Assembly (NCBI GenBank): GCA_017462125.1
Contig: JAFTRQ010000037.1
Coordinates: forward strand, 23,343-87,342
DNA from: Clostridia bacterium
GTDB taxonomy: Bacteria; Bacillota_A; Clostridia; Oscillospirales; CAG-272
DNA: 64,000 nt
Reading direction: 5' to 3'
In this document: positions 44,845 to 52,770 of the stretch, in pieces
Layout of the letters: every line of letters begins with the position of its first letter
Position numbering within the stretch: position 1 is the first letter of the stretch
Notes under the pieces: generated by a model
The model's database searches: none
What the model was told of the DNA's origin: nothing
The model's input: only the letters and a program-made list of their open reading frames with translations
Program-made: the position numbers and the translations under genes

Positions 44845-44873
44845 ATTATACCACAAGTTTTGGCATTTTGCAA
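44845..44873 (-). promoter_or_regulatory. Sigma-A promoter of prfB
   Basis: On the minus strand TTGCAA, a 17-base spacer and TATAAT. Confidence 0.82.
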
Positions 44874-44953
44874 GAGGAATTTTCGCCTTTTGTATACTTT
44901 TTGTTTTTGAGTCCAAAATAATTGCGAAATGCTTAAAATATATAGCATTTCTA

Positions 44954-44982
44954 TTGACTTTTATATATAAAAGATATATAAT
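44954..44982 (+). promoter_or_regulatory. Sigma-A promoter of the DUF1858 gene
   Basis: TTGACT, a 17-base spacer and TATAAT in a very AT-rich stretch. Confidence 0.78.
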
Positions 44983-45022
44983 ATTATATGTATAAATATA
45001 TCTAATAAAGGAGGATCGTACA

Positions 45023-45223
45023 ATGAAGGTAACCAAGGAATCTATCATCGGTGATATTCTCGATTACGATAAGGGAACTGCAGAGTTCTTCTTTGAGATC
45101 GGAATGCATTGCCTCGGATGCCCCGCATCTCGCGGCGAATCCATTGAAGAGGCTTGTGCCGTTCACGGCACAGACGCGGACGAGCTTGTTGCTAAGATCA
45201 ATAATTATCTTGCTAACAAGTAA
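45023..45223 (+). CDS. DUF1858 domain protein
   Basis: 66 residues, a single DUF1858 domain (start TKESIIGDILDYD, then the HCLGCPAS motif with paired cysteines near residue 30). The domain occurs alone or next to ScdA/hybrid-cluster proteins and is thought to have a redox or metal role. AAAGGAGG lies upstream. Monocistronic. Confidence 0.9.
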   Translation: MKVTKESIIGDILDYDKGTAEFFFEIGMHCLGCPASRGESIEEACAVHGTDADELVAKINNYLANK

Positions 45224-45266
45224 TGCCAATTGCAGTCCGTCGGAATTTTCCGAATACTGCGTTTCT

Positions 45267-45368
45267 CTACACAAGCGTGGCTTGCTGTCCTTAAAAGCAG
45301 CTCGACATAGGAAACTATGCCTTCGCCTTGCTTTTTTCGGTACGATACGCAAGCGTGGCTTGCTGACC
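45267..45368. repeat. Duplicated hairpin motif flanking a terminator-like structure
   Basis: CAAGCGTGGCTTGCTG occurs exactly at 45272-45287 and 45350-45365; each copy contains the hairpin CAAGC-GTG-GCTTG. Between them, AAAAGCA...TGCTTTTTT encloses CATAG-GAAA-CTATG (45306-45319), a stem with a GAAA tetraloop, and ends in a T-run. It may end the DUF1858 transcript, but the duplicated flanks are unexplained. Confidence 0.6.
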
Positions 45369-45491
45369 GTTGTTTCTTGCGGCGCGAACGCCTTGTCTTC
45401 GAAAAATTACGGCGGACTTCTTTCACTTAAGTTGATTAGCTTTGCATAACGAAAAACTAAAAAGCTCCGAAGGGAGATTTAAATATAAATT

Positions 45492-46169
45492 ATGATACTT
45501 GACGTAAGATTACGTGCGGCGGCGGATATGGTACCGCGCGGAGCAAGACTTGCCGATATCGGCAGTGACCACGCGTATCTGCCTATTGCGCTCTGCCTTG
45601 AAAATAAAATTGAGCGTGCGCTGGCATCGGACATTAACGAGGGTCCTGTGGCGGCGGCAGTTGCAAATATACAAAAAAAACGACTTGGTGACAGGATCGT
45701 TGCAGTAAAAGCCGATGGGCTTGATAAAACGCAGGACTTTCATCCCGATTGTATCACCGTGCTCGGTATGGGGGGCGAGCTTATCGTTTCGATCCTTGGC
45801 AAAGCGGAATGGGTGAAGGACGAGAGCATCACGCTTGTGCTCCAACCAATGACACACCCAGAGATCCTCTCCAAATATCTGGCGGCTAACGGCTTTGCGG
45901 TTGCGGACGAGAAGGTCGTCTGCGACGGCGGCAGAGATGACCGCATCTATCGCATCATTTGCGCGAGATTTGACGGTGCCGTCCGAAGCTTGACCGAAGC
46001 CGAGGCGCTTATTGGAAAGATCAATCTTGAGAGAGGCGATGAGGTCACGAGGGCGTATATCGGAAAGAATATCCGTGTGCTTGAAACGAGAATTGCAGGC
46101 AGAGCTCGGATAGGTGACCCTGCGGAGTCTGAAAAGGCGCTGGTCAACGAGCTGAAAGCCTATCTTTGA
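45492..46169 (+). CDS. trmK: tRNA (adenine(22)-N1)-methyltransferase
   Basis: 225 residues. SAM-dependent methyltransferase of the TrmK/COG2384 family: LADIGSDHAYLPI is the SAM loop, LASDINEGP the acidic ribose contact, and TVLGMGGELI the motif IV region. A C-terminal coiled helix pair follows. It methylates A22 of tRNAs. The nearest ribosome binding site (GAAGGGAG) is rather far from the ATG. It overlaps or abuts the yqfO gene, a pairing conserved in Firmicutes. Confidence 0.93.
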   Translation: MILDVRLRAAADMVPRGARLADIGSDHAYLPIALCLENKIERALASDINEGPVAAAVANIQKKRLGDRIVAVKADGLDKTQDFHPDCITVLGMGGELIVSILGKAEWVKDESITLVLQPMTHPEILSKYLAANGFAVADEKVVCDGGRDDRIYRIICARFDGAVRSLTEAEALIGKINLERGDEVTRAYIGKNIRVLETRIAGRARIGDPAESEKALVNELKAYL

Positions 46170-46183
46170 AAGGATTTTTGAAT

Positions 46184-46963
46184 ATGAAAGTAATTGAATT
46201 ATATAATAAACTCTCCGAGATCATCCCTCCGTCGCTTTCCTGCTCCTGGGATAGAGACGGGCTCGAGAGCTGTCCCGAGCCTGAAAGAGAGGTAAAGCGT
46301 GTACTGATCTCACTTGACACGACCAACGAGGTTATTGACAAGGCGATTGCAGACGGTGCTGACGTGATCGTCTCTCATCATCCGCTCTTTTTTGGCGGCC
46401 TTGGCAACATCAATACCCTGACCTTTGACGGAGCGCGTGCGGTAAAGCTGGCAAAGCACAATATTGCCACGATGTCCTTCCACACTCGTCTTGATGCCCT
46501 TGAGGGCGGCGTGAATGATATCCTTGCCGAGCTCATTGGCTTGAAAAACGTTGAGACCGTCGGAGACGAAGGGATCGTCCGTATAGGCGAGCTGTCCGCG
46601 GAGCTTGACGTGATGGATTTCGCAAAATCTGTCAAGGAAAGGCTCTCCTGCGGACAAAGTGAGAAGGAGGCACGGGTTGCGATCTGTCCTGCCAATAGAA
46701 GCGTCAAGCGCGTTGCAGTGCTCGGTGGCTCGGGCGGTGACGATATCAGAGTTGCGGCGCAGGCGGGCGCCGATACCTATCTGACAGGTGAGCTGAAATA
46801 TCACGAAAGGCTGTCAGCCGCAGATTTTGGAGTCAACCTTGTTTGCGCGGGTCATTTCTTCACGGAATATCCTGTTTGCGCGTTCTTGGAAAGGACGGTT
46901 AAGGCGCTTTTGCCCGAGGCACGAGTAGAGGTTGTATTTTCAAATACGATAGTTGAAATTTAA
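46184..46963 (+). CDS. Nif3-like dinuclear metal centre protein (YqfO/DUF34)
   Basis: 259 residues from the ATG at 46184 (GAAAGGA upstream). Metal ligands are visible in VIVSHHPLFF, FHTRLD and the C-terminal GHFFTEYPVC. It lacks the inserted PII-like domain of long YqfO proteins. Members form hexameric rings; activity as a GTP cyclohydrolase 1-type 2 homologue is only a database name. Operon with trmK. Confidence 0.92.
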   Translation: MKVIELYNKLSEIIPPSLSCSWDRDGLESCPEPEREVKRVLISLDTTNEVIDKAIADGADVIVSHHPLFFGGLGNINTLTFDGARAVKLAKHNIATMSFHTRLDALEGGVNDILAELIGLKNVETVGDEGIVRIGELSAELDVMDFAKSVKERLSCGQSEKEARVAICPANRSVKRVAVLGGSGGDDIRVAAQAGADTYLTGELKYHERLSAADFGVNLVCAGHFFTEYPVCAFLERTVKALLPEARVEVVFSNTIVEI

Positions 46964-46982
46964 AGAAAAAGAGGACATAAAA

Positions 46983-47669
46983 ATGGTATACGTAGTATCA
47001 AATCTTCACGGAAATTATACGAAGTTTAAACAGCTGCTGAAAACGATCGCCTTTAAGGAAACCGATCTTATGTACATACTTGGTGATATCGTGGATTACG
47101 GCGACGAGAGTATGGAGCTTATCGGCGATCTCAGCGTCCGCTATAACGTTTACCCGATCGTGGGTGAGCATGATTATACCGCACTCAAGATGCTTTCGGG
47201 CTTTGACGAGATGCTGAAATCGGGAGAGACCCCCGACAAGAAATTTATCACCTCGATGACAGAGTGGGTGCAGGACGGCGGACAGCCTACGCTGGATTCC
47301 TTCCGCACGCTTGACGATGAGATGAGGGAAGGAATCATCGATTATCTTACCGATATGACGATCTATGAGGAAGCCGAAGTGGGCGGTCAAAAGTATCTTC
47401 TCGTTCACGCGGGTATCGCGGGCTTCAAGAAGGGAATCGACCTTGAAAGCCTTAAGCCCAAGGCATTCTTTACCGAGCCCTTGGATCTGACGAAGAAATA
47501 TTTCGATGACGTAACCGTGATCGTCGGTCATATTTCCACCACCGAGGACAACGGCGGTGACGGCAAGATCTTCTACGGTAACGGAAGCATCGCAATCGAT
47601 TGCGGCGAGGCAAGAGGCGGTACTGTCGGTTGTCTGCGCCTTGACGATATGAAAGAATTTTACGTGTAA
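46983..47669 (+). CDS. Metallophosphoesterase, PP-like, with altered metal motifs
   Basis: 228 residues from the ATG at 46983 (AGAGGA upstream). Calcineurin-like fold: GDIVDYGD (34-41), LLVHAGI and VIVGHIST are recognisable. The first motif reads SNLHG where the family has (S/G)DxHG, so Asp7 is replaced by Asn, and the GNHE/D motif reads GEHD (61-64). Both changes affect metal ligands. It could be a divergent phosphatase or one with altered metal preference. Next to rlmD, 12 bases upstream. Confidence 0.8.
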   Translation: MVYVVSNLHGNYTKFKQLLKTIAFKETDLMYILGDIVDYGDESMELIGDLSVRYNVYPIVGEHDYTALKMLSGFDEMLKSGETPDKKFITSMTEWVQDGGQPTLDSFRTLDDEMREGIIDYLTDMTIYEEAEVGGQKYLLVHAGIAGFKKGIDLESLKPKAFFTEPLDLTKKYFDDVTVIVGHISTTEDNGGDGKIFYGNGSIAIDCGEARGGTVGCLRLDDMKEFYV

Positions 47670-47681
47670 AAAGGAATCATT

Positions 47682-49082
47682 GTGAACATAAAGAAAAACG
47701 ATATAATCGAGCTTGAAATAACCGACCTGAACAATTTGGGTTGCGGCGTGGGAAAGACAGACGACGGTGTGGTGGTCTTCGTCAAGGGTGCGGTCACGGG
47801 TGACCGCGTGACGGCTAAGATTATCAAGGTGTCGTCAAGCTTTCTCGTGGGCAAGCTTGAAAAGATACTGATAAGCTCTCCGAACCGTGCGGACGGTGAG
47901 GGTCTTCGAAAGAGCGATTGCAGAGCTCCGCAGTCCTGTGGAGGCTGTATTTACAGAAATATTAAATACGAGCATGAGCTCATTCTCAAGCGCGACTACG
48001 TAAAGTCTGCCTTCCGCAAGGCGGGGCTGCCCGACGTAACGGTGCTTGACACAGCACATACCGAGCGAGTGACAGGCTACCGAAACAAGGGTCAGTACCC
48101 CGTCAGAGAGGTGCAGGGCAGAGTGAGAGCGGGATTTTTTGCGACCAAAACCCATAATCTCATTCCTTGCGAGGAATGTCTGCTTCAGCCCGACGTGTTC
48201 GGCGAGATCGTGGCGTATGTTACAGATTTTGCCGAGAAAAATAAGATCAAGGCATACGATGAGGAAAAGGGCAAGGGCGTTTTGCGCCATATCTATCTCC
48301 GAATCGCAGAGAAGACGGGGCAGATCATGGTTTGCCTTGTGATCAATGCGGATAAGATGCCCTATGCCGAGCGCTTCGCCGAGGAATTGGTTGCAAAGTT
48401 CCCCTCGGTGACATCGGTGATGCTGAATTTTAACAAGAAGAATACCAACGTGATCCTCGGTGACAGATTTGAGTGCATCGGGGGTGTGGACTATATCATT
48501 GACGAGCTTTGCGGTCTGCAGTTCAAAATTTCTGCGGGCTCGTTCTATCAGGTCAACCGTGACGGAGCGGAGTTGCTTTATGGTTTAGCCAAGGAGCGCG
48601 CGGCATTGACGGGCAAGGAGACCGTAGCCGACCTTTACTGCGGCGCGGGAACCATCGGGCTTTCTATGGCGAAGGAGGCTTCGCGCATCGTCGGAGTCGA
48701 GATCGTGGACGAGGCGGTGGAGTGCGCAAAAGAAAACGCGAAACTCAACGGTGTGGAGAACGCATACTTTTTCTGCGGCGACGCATCCGACACAAGAGGA
48801 CTTTTGGCCACGGCAAAGGATACCCTTGGTGATTTCTGCCCCGATGTGGTGATCATCGACCCGCCGAGAAAGGGAACGACCGAGGAATTGGTTAATTACC
48901 TCGATTCGCTTGGTGTTCCGAGGATAGTGTACGTCTCTTGTAATCCCGATACGCTGGCGAGAGACTGTAAATGGTTTGCCGAAAAGGGATATAGCATAGG
49001 TGAAGTGACTCCCGTTGATCTTTTCCCGGGAACAGGGCACGTCGAAAGTGTCGTGTGTCTCGAAAGGAGAATATTATTATGA
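47682..49082 (+). CDS. rlmD: 23S rRNA (uracil-C5)-methyltransferase, RlmD/RlmCD type
   Basis: 466 residues from a GTG at 47682 preceded by AAAGGA. N-terminal TRAM domain (about 1-60), a [4Fe-4S] motif with Cys80, Cys86 and Cys89 plus a later cysteine near 162, then the SAM domain: VADLYCGAGTIGLSMA, VIIDPPRKG, and the catalytic cysteine in YVSCNPDTLARD near residue 419. It makes m5U in 23S rRNA. The end reads DLFPGTGHVESVVCLERR. The stop overlaps the first accessory gene by four bases, and degenerate copies of this 3' end recur in the spacers of the array downstream. Confidence 0.94.
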   Translation: MNIKKNDIIELEITDLNNLGCGVGKTDDGVVVFVKGAVTGDRVTAKIIKVSSSFLVGKLEKILISSPNRADGEGLRKSDCRAPQSCGGCIYRNIKYEHELILKRDYVKSAFRKAGLPDVTVLDTAHTERVTGYRNKGQYPVREVQGRVRAGFFATKTHNLIPCEECLLQPDVFGEIVAYVTDFAEKNKIKAYDEEKGKGVLRHIYLRIAEKTGQIMVCLVINADKMPYAERFAEELVAKFPSVTSVMLNFNKKNTNVILGDRFECIGGVDYIIDELCGLQFKISAGSFYQVNRDGAELLYGLAKERAALTGKETVADLYCGAGTIGLSMAKEASRIVGVEIVDEAVECAKENAKLNGVENAYFFCGDASDTRGLLATAKDTLGDFCPDVVIIDPPRKGTTEELVNYLDSLGVPRIVYVSCNPDTLARDCKWFAEKGYSIGEVTPVDLFPGTGHVESVVCLERRILL

Positions 49083-50407
49083 CAGAAGATCAAAAGCAGC
49101 TTATAAGAGAGCGATTGTTTTTTAGCAGCGATTTTCAAACAAGTTGGAAAAAATATTTAAAAGCTTTTGGAGAAGATTTAGACGAACTTTTTGGTGAGGA
49201 CTATGACAAAAAAATGCGCCTCCCCGAGGGTCTTGAACATTTGTTAAACAACAGATTGTCCGATGCATACCACATAATACGTCATTTAGAATCCGCGTGT
49301 GTAACCGATGCCGATAAACAGATTTTTGATAGACTGATTGCGCTTTGTTTAAATGAGAAAGAAATGGCAAAAGCCAAAGTCGGAGATTGGGTAAAACAAA
49401 GCAACGGGGGATTTTATCAAATAATCAAACGTACGCCCGATTATGCTGTTATCAAAAGAGCTTTCGATCATAAGTTTGTTTATGTGAAGCAATCTGTAAA
49501 CGTTGACAGCTTTGCTATTGAATTAACCGACTTAAAAACCTATCAATTTCTTGAAAAAGAAGAGCTGCTGAAAATCAAAAGCTTTTTTGCAGATAATCCC
49601 GATGAAGAGACGGATTTTTTGCGTTATACCGATACAATGCTTTCCTTGAGAGAAGCAATCCTCAAGGCAAAATTCAATGAAGCAGGGTGGGAGTTTAGAC
49701 AGTTCAGCTTTTACCGTTGTACGCTTGAAAAGGTTGCTTTTATTGTCAATTTGAAAGACTATGGCGACCATATTGGCGTAACCTATGGTTTTACATCTAT
49801 CGTAGATCAAGACCATTTGAAGAATTACGGCGAAGATAACAACGATATTAAGTTGCGTTTTTGCTCGGTTATAAAAAACGAGCAAGACAAGATAGCTGTT
49901 GCAAACGAAGTAAAAAATGTATATGCTACATACTTAGATAAATCGAAAGACGAAATATTGTCACTAAAACAAGAACGTCAAAAGCAGTTTTTGCAAAAAA
50001 TAGCCGATAAAATGAAGCCGCTTGGCTTTAAGAAAAAAGGTGCAAAATGGACAAGAACTTTGGATCGTGAGTTTTGCTTGGATTTTGAAGCTCAAAAATC
50101 CCAGTGGTCTGATGAGTATTATTTCAACGTGAGTGTGTATCACAAAGATGTTCAATTTCCGCAGTGTTACGGAACGCGCCTCAATACCAACGGAAAAGGC
50201 ATTTACAATTGGCAGTTAATAACAGACGAAGAATTGAATTGTTTGTTAAATGAAGCAATCCAAAGTATTTTGACACCGATTATCAATACCCCGCTTTCTG
50301 AACTTGGCAACCAAAAAGAAATATGGCAGGGCTGTACTTGCCCAAGAAACAAATGTAATGCTTGTTGGGTGCAGAAAAACATATGGGAAGCGAACGAAGC
50401 AAAATGA
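49079..50407 (+). CDS. Accessory cassette gene 1, DUF4304-like C-terminus
   Basis: 442 residues from the ATG at 49079, whose GAAAGGAG lies within the rlmD 3' end. Clearly more AT-rich than its neighbours. Residues 1-300 are not recognised. The region from about 318 (MKPLGFKKKGAKWTR, then YFNVSVYHKDVQFP) resembles DUF4304, a domain common in immunity-like and accessory proteins. The C-terminus has a CTCPRNKCNACW cysteine cluster (CxCx4CxxC), a possible zinc site. No signal peptide. Likely horizontally acquired. Confidence 0.7.
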   Translation: MTEDQKQLIRERLFFSSDFQTSWKKYLKAFGEDLDELFGEDYDKKMRLPEGLEHLLNNRLSDAYHIIRHLESACVTDADKQIFDRLIALCLNEKEMAKAKVGDWVKQSNGGFYQIIKRTPDYAVIKRAFDHKFVYVKQSVNVDSFAIELTDLKTYQFLEKEELLKIKSFFADNPDEETDFLRYTDTMLSLREAILKAKFNEAGWEFRQFSFYRCTLEKVAFIVNLKDYGDHIGVTYGFTSIVDQDHLKNYGEDNNDIKLRFCSVIKNEQDKIAVANEVKNVYATYLDKSKDEILSLKQERQKQFLQKIADKMKPLGFKKKGAKWTRTLDREFCLDFEAQKSQWSDEYYFNVSVYHKDVQFPQCYGTRLNTNGKGIYNWQLITDEELNCLLNEAIQSILTPIINTPLSELGNQKEIWQGCTCPRNKCNACWVQKNIWEANEAK

Positions 50408-50469
50408 AGCGATATGTTTCAAACACTACTCTAAAATTAGAGCAAATGTGGGGTTCCGCCTATTATTTT

Positions 50470-50530
50470 GAGACCTATTGCGCTCTTGCCCCATGTCGAA
50501 AGTTTAGTTTGTCTGTCCCGAGAGCAATAG
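50470..50530 (+). repeat. rlmD 3'-end-like spacer repeat, copy A
   Basis: Read in frame from 50480 it gives ALLPHVESLVCLSREQ and a TAG at 50528-50530, matching the rlmD ending (HVESVVCL). It has no start codon of its own. It lies between cassette genes 1 and 2 and shares a GAGACCTwTTGCrCT start with copy B. Confidence 0.8.
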
Positions 50531-50540
50531 AGGTATATTT

Positions 50541-50879
50541 ATGAATGATATAGAACTCATCTATGAAAAAGTGAAAGGCAGTCACAATTTGCGTTTAGCG
50601 AACACCGCTGCCTTAAATGAAGGATTTGTTTGGAATGTCCCCGTTATTTACGGTGAATCTCAACAAGGAAGATTTTGGTTGTATGCAGACGAAGATGTTC
50701 CCAATCCGCACGGAATCGGGTTTGTTTTTTCTGTGGAATATTCAGAATATGAGGAACAAACAGAAGAGGGATTGGAAAGAGTGGCGAAGTGTCATACACA
50801 TTGGCATCTGCAGACCATAGAACAAGCTGTTGAAGATGTAAGCAAATTTATGGCAGGGAAGCGTATTTTCAAAAAGTGA
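50541..50879 (+). CDS. Accessory cassette gene 2, unknown
   Basis: 112 residues, acidic, soluble, no signal peptide or known domain. It contains RFWLYADEDVPNPHGIGFVF and a C-terminal HTHWHLQTIEQAVEDVSKFM helix. Size, acidity and context suggest an immunity-type protein, but that is inference. AGAGGTATATTT precedes the ATG. AT-rich. Confidence 0.65.
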   Translation: MNDIELIYEKVKGSHNLRLANTAALNEGFVWNVPVIYGESQQGRFWLYADEDVPNPHGIGFVFSVEYSEYEEQTEEGLERVAKCHTHWHLQTIEQAVEDVSKFMAGKRIFKK

Positions 50880-50946
50880 GACCTTTTGCACTATTGACCC
50901 ATATCGAGTCCGTCGTTTGTCTGACGAGAAATTAACATATCGAAAG
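50878..50946 (+). repeat. rlmD 3'-end-like spacer repeat, copy B
   Basis: In frame from 50888: ALLTHIESVVCLTRN then TAA at 50933-50935. The following AACATATCGAAAGGAG supplies the ribosome binding site of cassette gene 3 and resembles both the rlmD tail (TCGAAAGGAGA) and the start of the next spacer's AACATATCAAAAGG. Confidence 0.82.
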
Positions 50947-50954
50947 GAGATTGT

Positions 50955-51407
50955 ATGAAAAACAAGAAGATAGACCAAAAAGTATTTTCTTTTTATAGCA
51001 TTTCATCTCCTTGCGATTTTACTGCAAGAATTAAGGAAGAAGCGATTGGTTCAAACCTGAATATTGAACAAAACGATACAGGCTTTAATTTACAACTTGA
51101 TAGTAATCATGGAGGAAGGATTGTTTACAAAGCAACCGTGATAGAAGAAAATGGCGGCTCTTACATAAGCGGAGAAATCGCAACGATTCCTTGGAGCGAC
51201 AAGCCCAACAAAAAGAAAAGTATAATCGAAAAAATCTTTTCGGTTATTGGTTATATTGTCGTCTTTCCTTTCATGCTGATTTTCTTATTATTTTATGGTA
51301 TATATACGTTGTTTGTTAGGCTCTTTCGCGGTAAAAGCATCGAAACTACAAAAGAAGATAAGCTTTGCGATTTTATGATAAATAAAATGTGTTGCAAGCA
51401 AAAATGA
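50955..51407 (+). CDS. Accessory cassette gene 3, small membrane protein
   Basis: 150 residues. An N-terminal soluble region (1-85), then a long hydrophobic segment (about 90-118, one or two passes), then a charged tail ending in CCKQK. No recognised domain. Could be a membrane-located immunity protein. AAAGGAGA precedes the ATG. AT-rich. Confidence 0.65.
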   Translation: MKNKKIDQKVFSFYSISSPCDFTARIKEEAIGSNLNIEQNDTGFNLQLDSNHGGRIVYKATVIEENGGSYISGEIATIPWSDKPNKKKSIIEKIFSVIGYIVVFPFMLIFLLFYGIYTLFVRLFRGKSIETTKEDKLCDFMINKMCCKQK

Positions 51408-51465
51408 GTTTTGAGCAAAACTTTTCTTATAGCAGTACGGTATAACATATCAAAAGGGGTATCAT
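51408..51465 (+). repeat. Degenerate spacer between cassette genes 3 and 4
   Basis: The HVESVVCL-coding part is not recognisable, but TAACATATC(A)AAAGG at 51443-51457 matches the tail of copy B. It may be a decayed member of the same repeat family. Confidence 0.4.
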
Positions 51466-51906
51466 ATGATAGACAGAAGCAAAGAAGAATATTGGACAGG
51501 CAATAGCGCTGGTGACATTCATGAATATCTTTGCGAATATAGCGAACAAGAAGATATTGAAGTTAAAGCTGTTGAATGTCAGATTTGTAAAGGTGATGTT
51601 TTTACACTAAAGGTTGACCAAGACGAGGGAGCTATTGAAGTAACATGCGTAAAATGTAAAGCAAAAAAGCTATTGCTTGATAGCTCGGAAATATGGGAGG
51701 AATGCAACCCCAAAACAGGTAGTTGTCCTATTTGCAAGGGTAAAAGCTATAATATTGGCGTAGGCTTTTTGCGACGTTCAACGGGAGATGTAAAACACGT
51801 GTTTATCGGCAATCGTTGTATAGGATGTGGGGCGCTAGGTTCGTATGTTGATTGGGATATAAATTATGGACCTACCGATGAAATGGAAAAAATATATAGT
51901 GAATAA
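51466..51906 (+). CDS. Accessory cassette gene 4, double zinc-ribbon protein
   Basis: 146 residues with four CxxC pairs (Cys38/41, 61/64, 87/90, 118/121), the pattern of two zinc ribbons. The start IDRSKEEYWTGNSAGDIHEYL is acidic and unlike nucleic-acid-binding ribbons. Function unknown. Its ribosome binding site AAAAGGGG comes from the preceding spacer. AT-rich. Confidence 0.65.
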   Translation: MIDRSKEEYWTGNSAGDIHEYLCEYSEQEDIEVKAVECQICKGDVFTLKVDQDEGAIEVTCVKCKAKKLLLDSSEIWEECNPKTGSCPICKGKSYNIGVGFLRRSTGDVKHVFIGNRCIGCGALGSYVDWDINYGPTDEMEKIYSE

Positions 51907-51908
51907 TA

Positions 51909-51964
51909 TACCTTTTGTACTCTTGACCTATGTTGAAAGTGTGGTCTGTCTCCCAAAAAGATAA
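51909..51964 (+). repeat. rlmD 3'-end-like spacer repeat, copy D
   Basis: In frame from 51917: VLLTYVESVVCLPKR then TAA at 51962-51964. It marks the right end of the array; base composition returns to the genome norm directly after it. Confidence 0.8.
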
Positions 51965-51985
51965 ATTTCAAGAGAGGATAACCCT

Positions 51986-52747
51986 ATGATACATTCATTT
52001 TTGATAATCGGACAGTCGAATATGGCGGGGCGCGGGTCTCTTACCGCGGCCAAACCCCTTGACACGTGCGGCGGCAAGTTGAAGGTCTTGCGCAACGGCA
52101 GGTGGCAGACTATGTACCGCCCCGTCAATCCCGACAGACCCTTTTCGGGAACCTGTTTGGCAGAGAGCTTTGCAAAGGCGTATTCGGACGAGCACACGGG
52201 CATTGAGGTGGGTATTATCCCCTGCGCCGACGGCGGAACGACCCTTGACCAATGGCAGGAGGGCGGCTTGCTTTTTGATAACGCGGTATATTGCGCCAGA
52301 CTTGCTATGAGGACATCACATCTTGTGGGAATACTTTGGCATCAGGGCGAGGGTGACTGCCATGAGACGAAATATCCCGTGTATCTTGAAAAGATAACGG
52401 CTATGATGGCGGCTTTGCGCAGAGAGTTGAATGCCGAGGACGTTCCGATCGTGGTCGGTGGCTTGGGAGATTTCCTCAAGGATATGACTACCGCTCCTGC
52501 GCTTGCAAATTATCCTCACGTAAATTCGGCGCTCCGTGAGTTTGCCGCAAGCGCGCCGAGAGTTGCCTTTGCGTCCGCCGAGGGACTTACGTCAAATCCC
52601 GACAATCTGCATTTTAATCACGAGTCCCTGCAGGCGTTCGGTTTACGTTATTACGAAGCATTCAAGACGGTGGAGGATAAGGAGCGCGTCTTTGACGAAA
52701 AGAGCAAAATGGATGATGCTGTGCGTACGGCAATGGAGCTTTTATAA
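51986..52747 (+). CDS. Sialate O-acetylesterase family (SASA) protein
   Basis: 253 residues. SGNH-type esterase of the SASA/CE6 group: IGQSNMAGRG holds the nucleophilic serine, ILWHQGEGDC the oxyanion-hole block, and DNLHFN the catalytic Asp-His. The family removes acetyl esters from sialic acids or xylan. No signal peptide. GAGAGGA precedes the ATG. It is followed after 23 bases by a sugar isomerase-like gene. Confidence 0.88.
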   Translation: MIHSFLIIGQSNMAGRGSLTAAKPLDTCGGKLKVLRNGRWQTMYRPVNPDRPFSGTCLAESFAKAYSDEHTGIEVGIIPCADGGTTLDQWQEGGLLFDNAVYCARLAMRTSHLVGILWHQGEGDCHETKYPVYLEKITAMMAALRRELNAEDVPIVVGGLGDFLKDMTTAPALANYPHVNSALREFAASAPRVAFASAEGLTSNPDNLHFNHESLQAFGLRYYEAFKTVEDKERVFDEKSKMDDAVRTAMELL

Positions 52748-52770
52748 ATGAAGTGCTCGGGAGGCAAATT

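Noticed and set aside
48585..49040. Minus-strand open frame within rlmD
   Set aside because: Antisense shadow of the SAM-binding region of rlmD.
50470..51964. Integron attC sites
   Set aside because: The spacers are about the right size but lack the GTTRRRY/RYYYAAC core sites and the imperfect inverted symmetry of attC, and no integrase is present. The rlmD-end explanation fits better.
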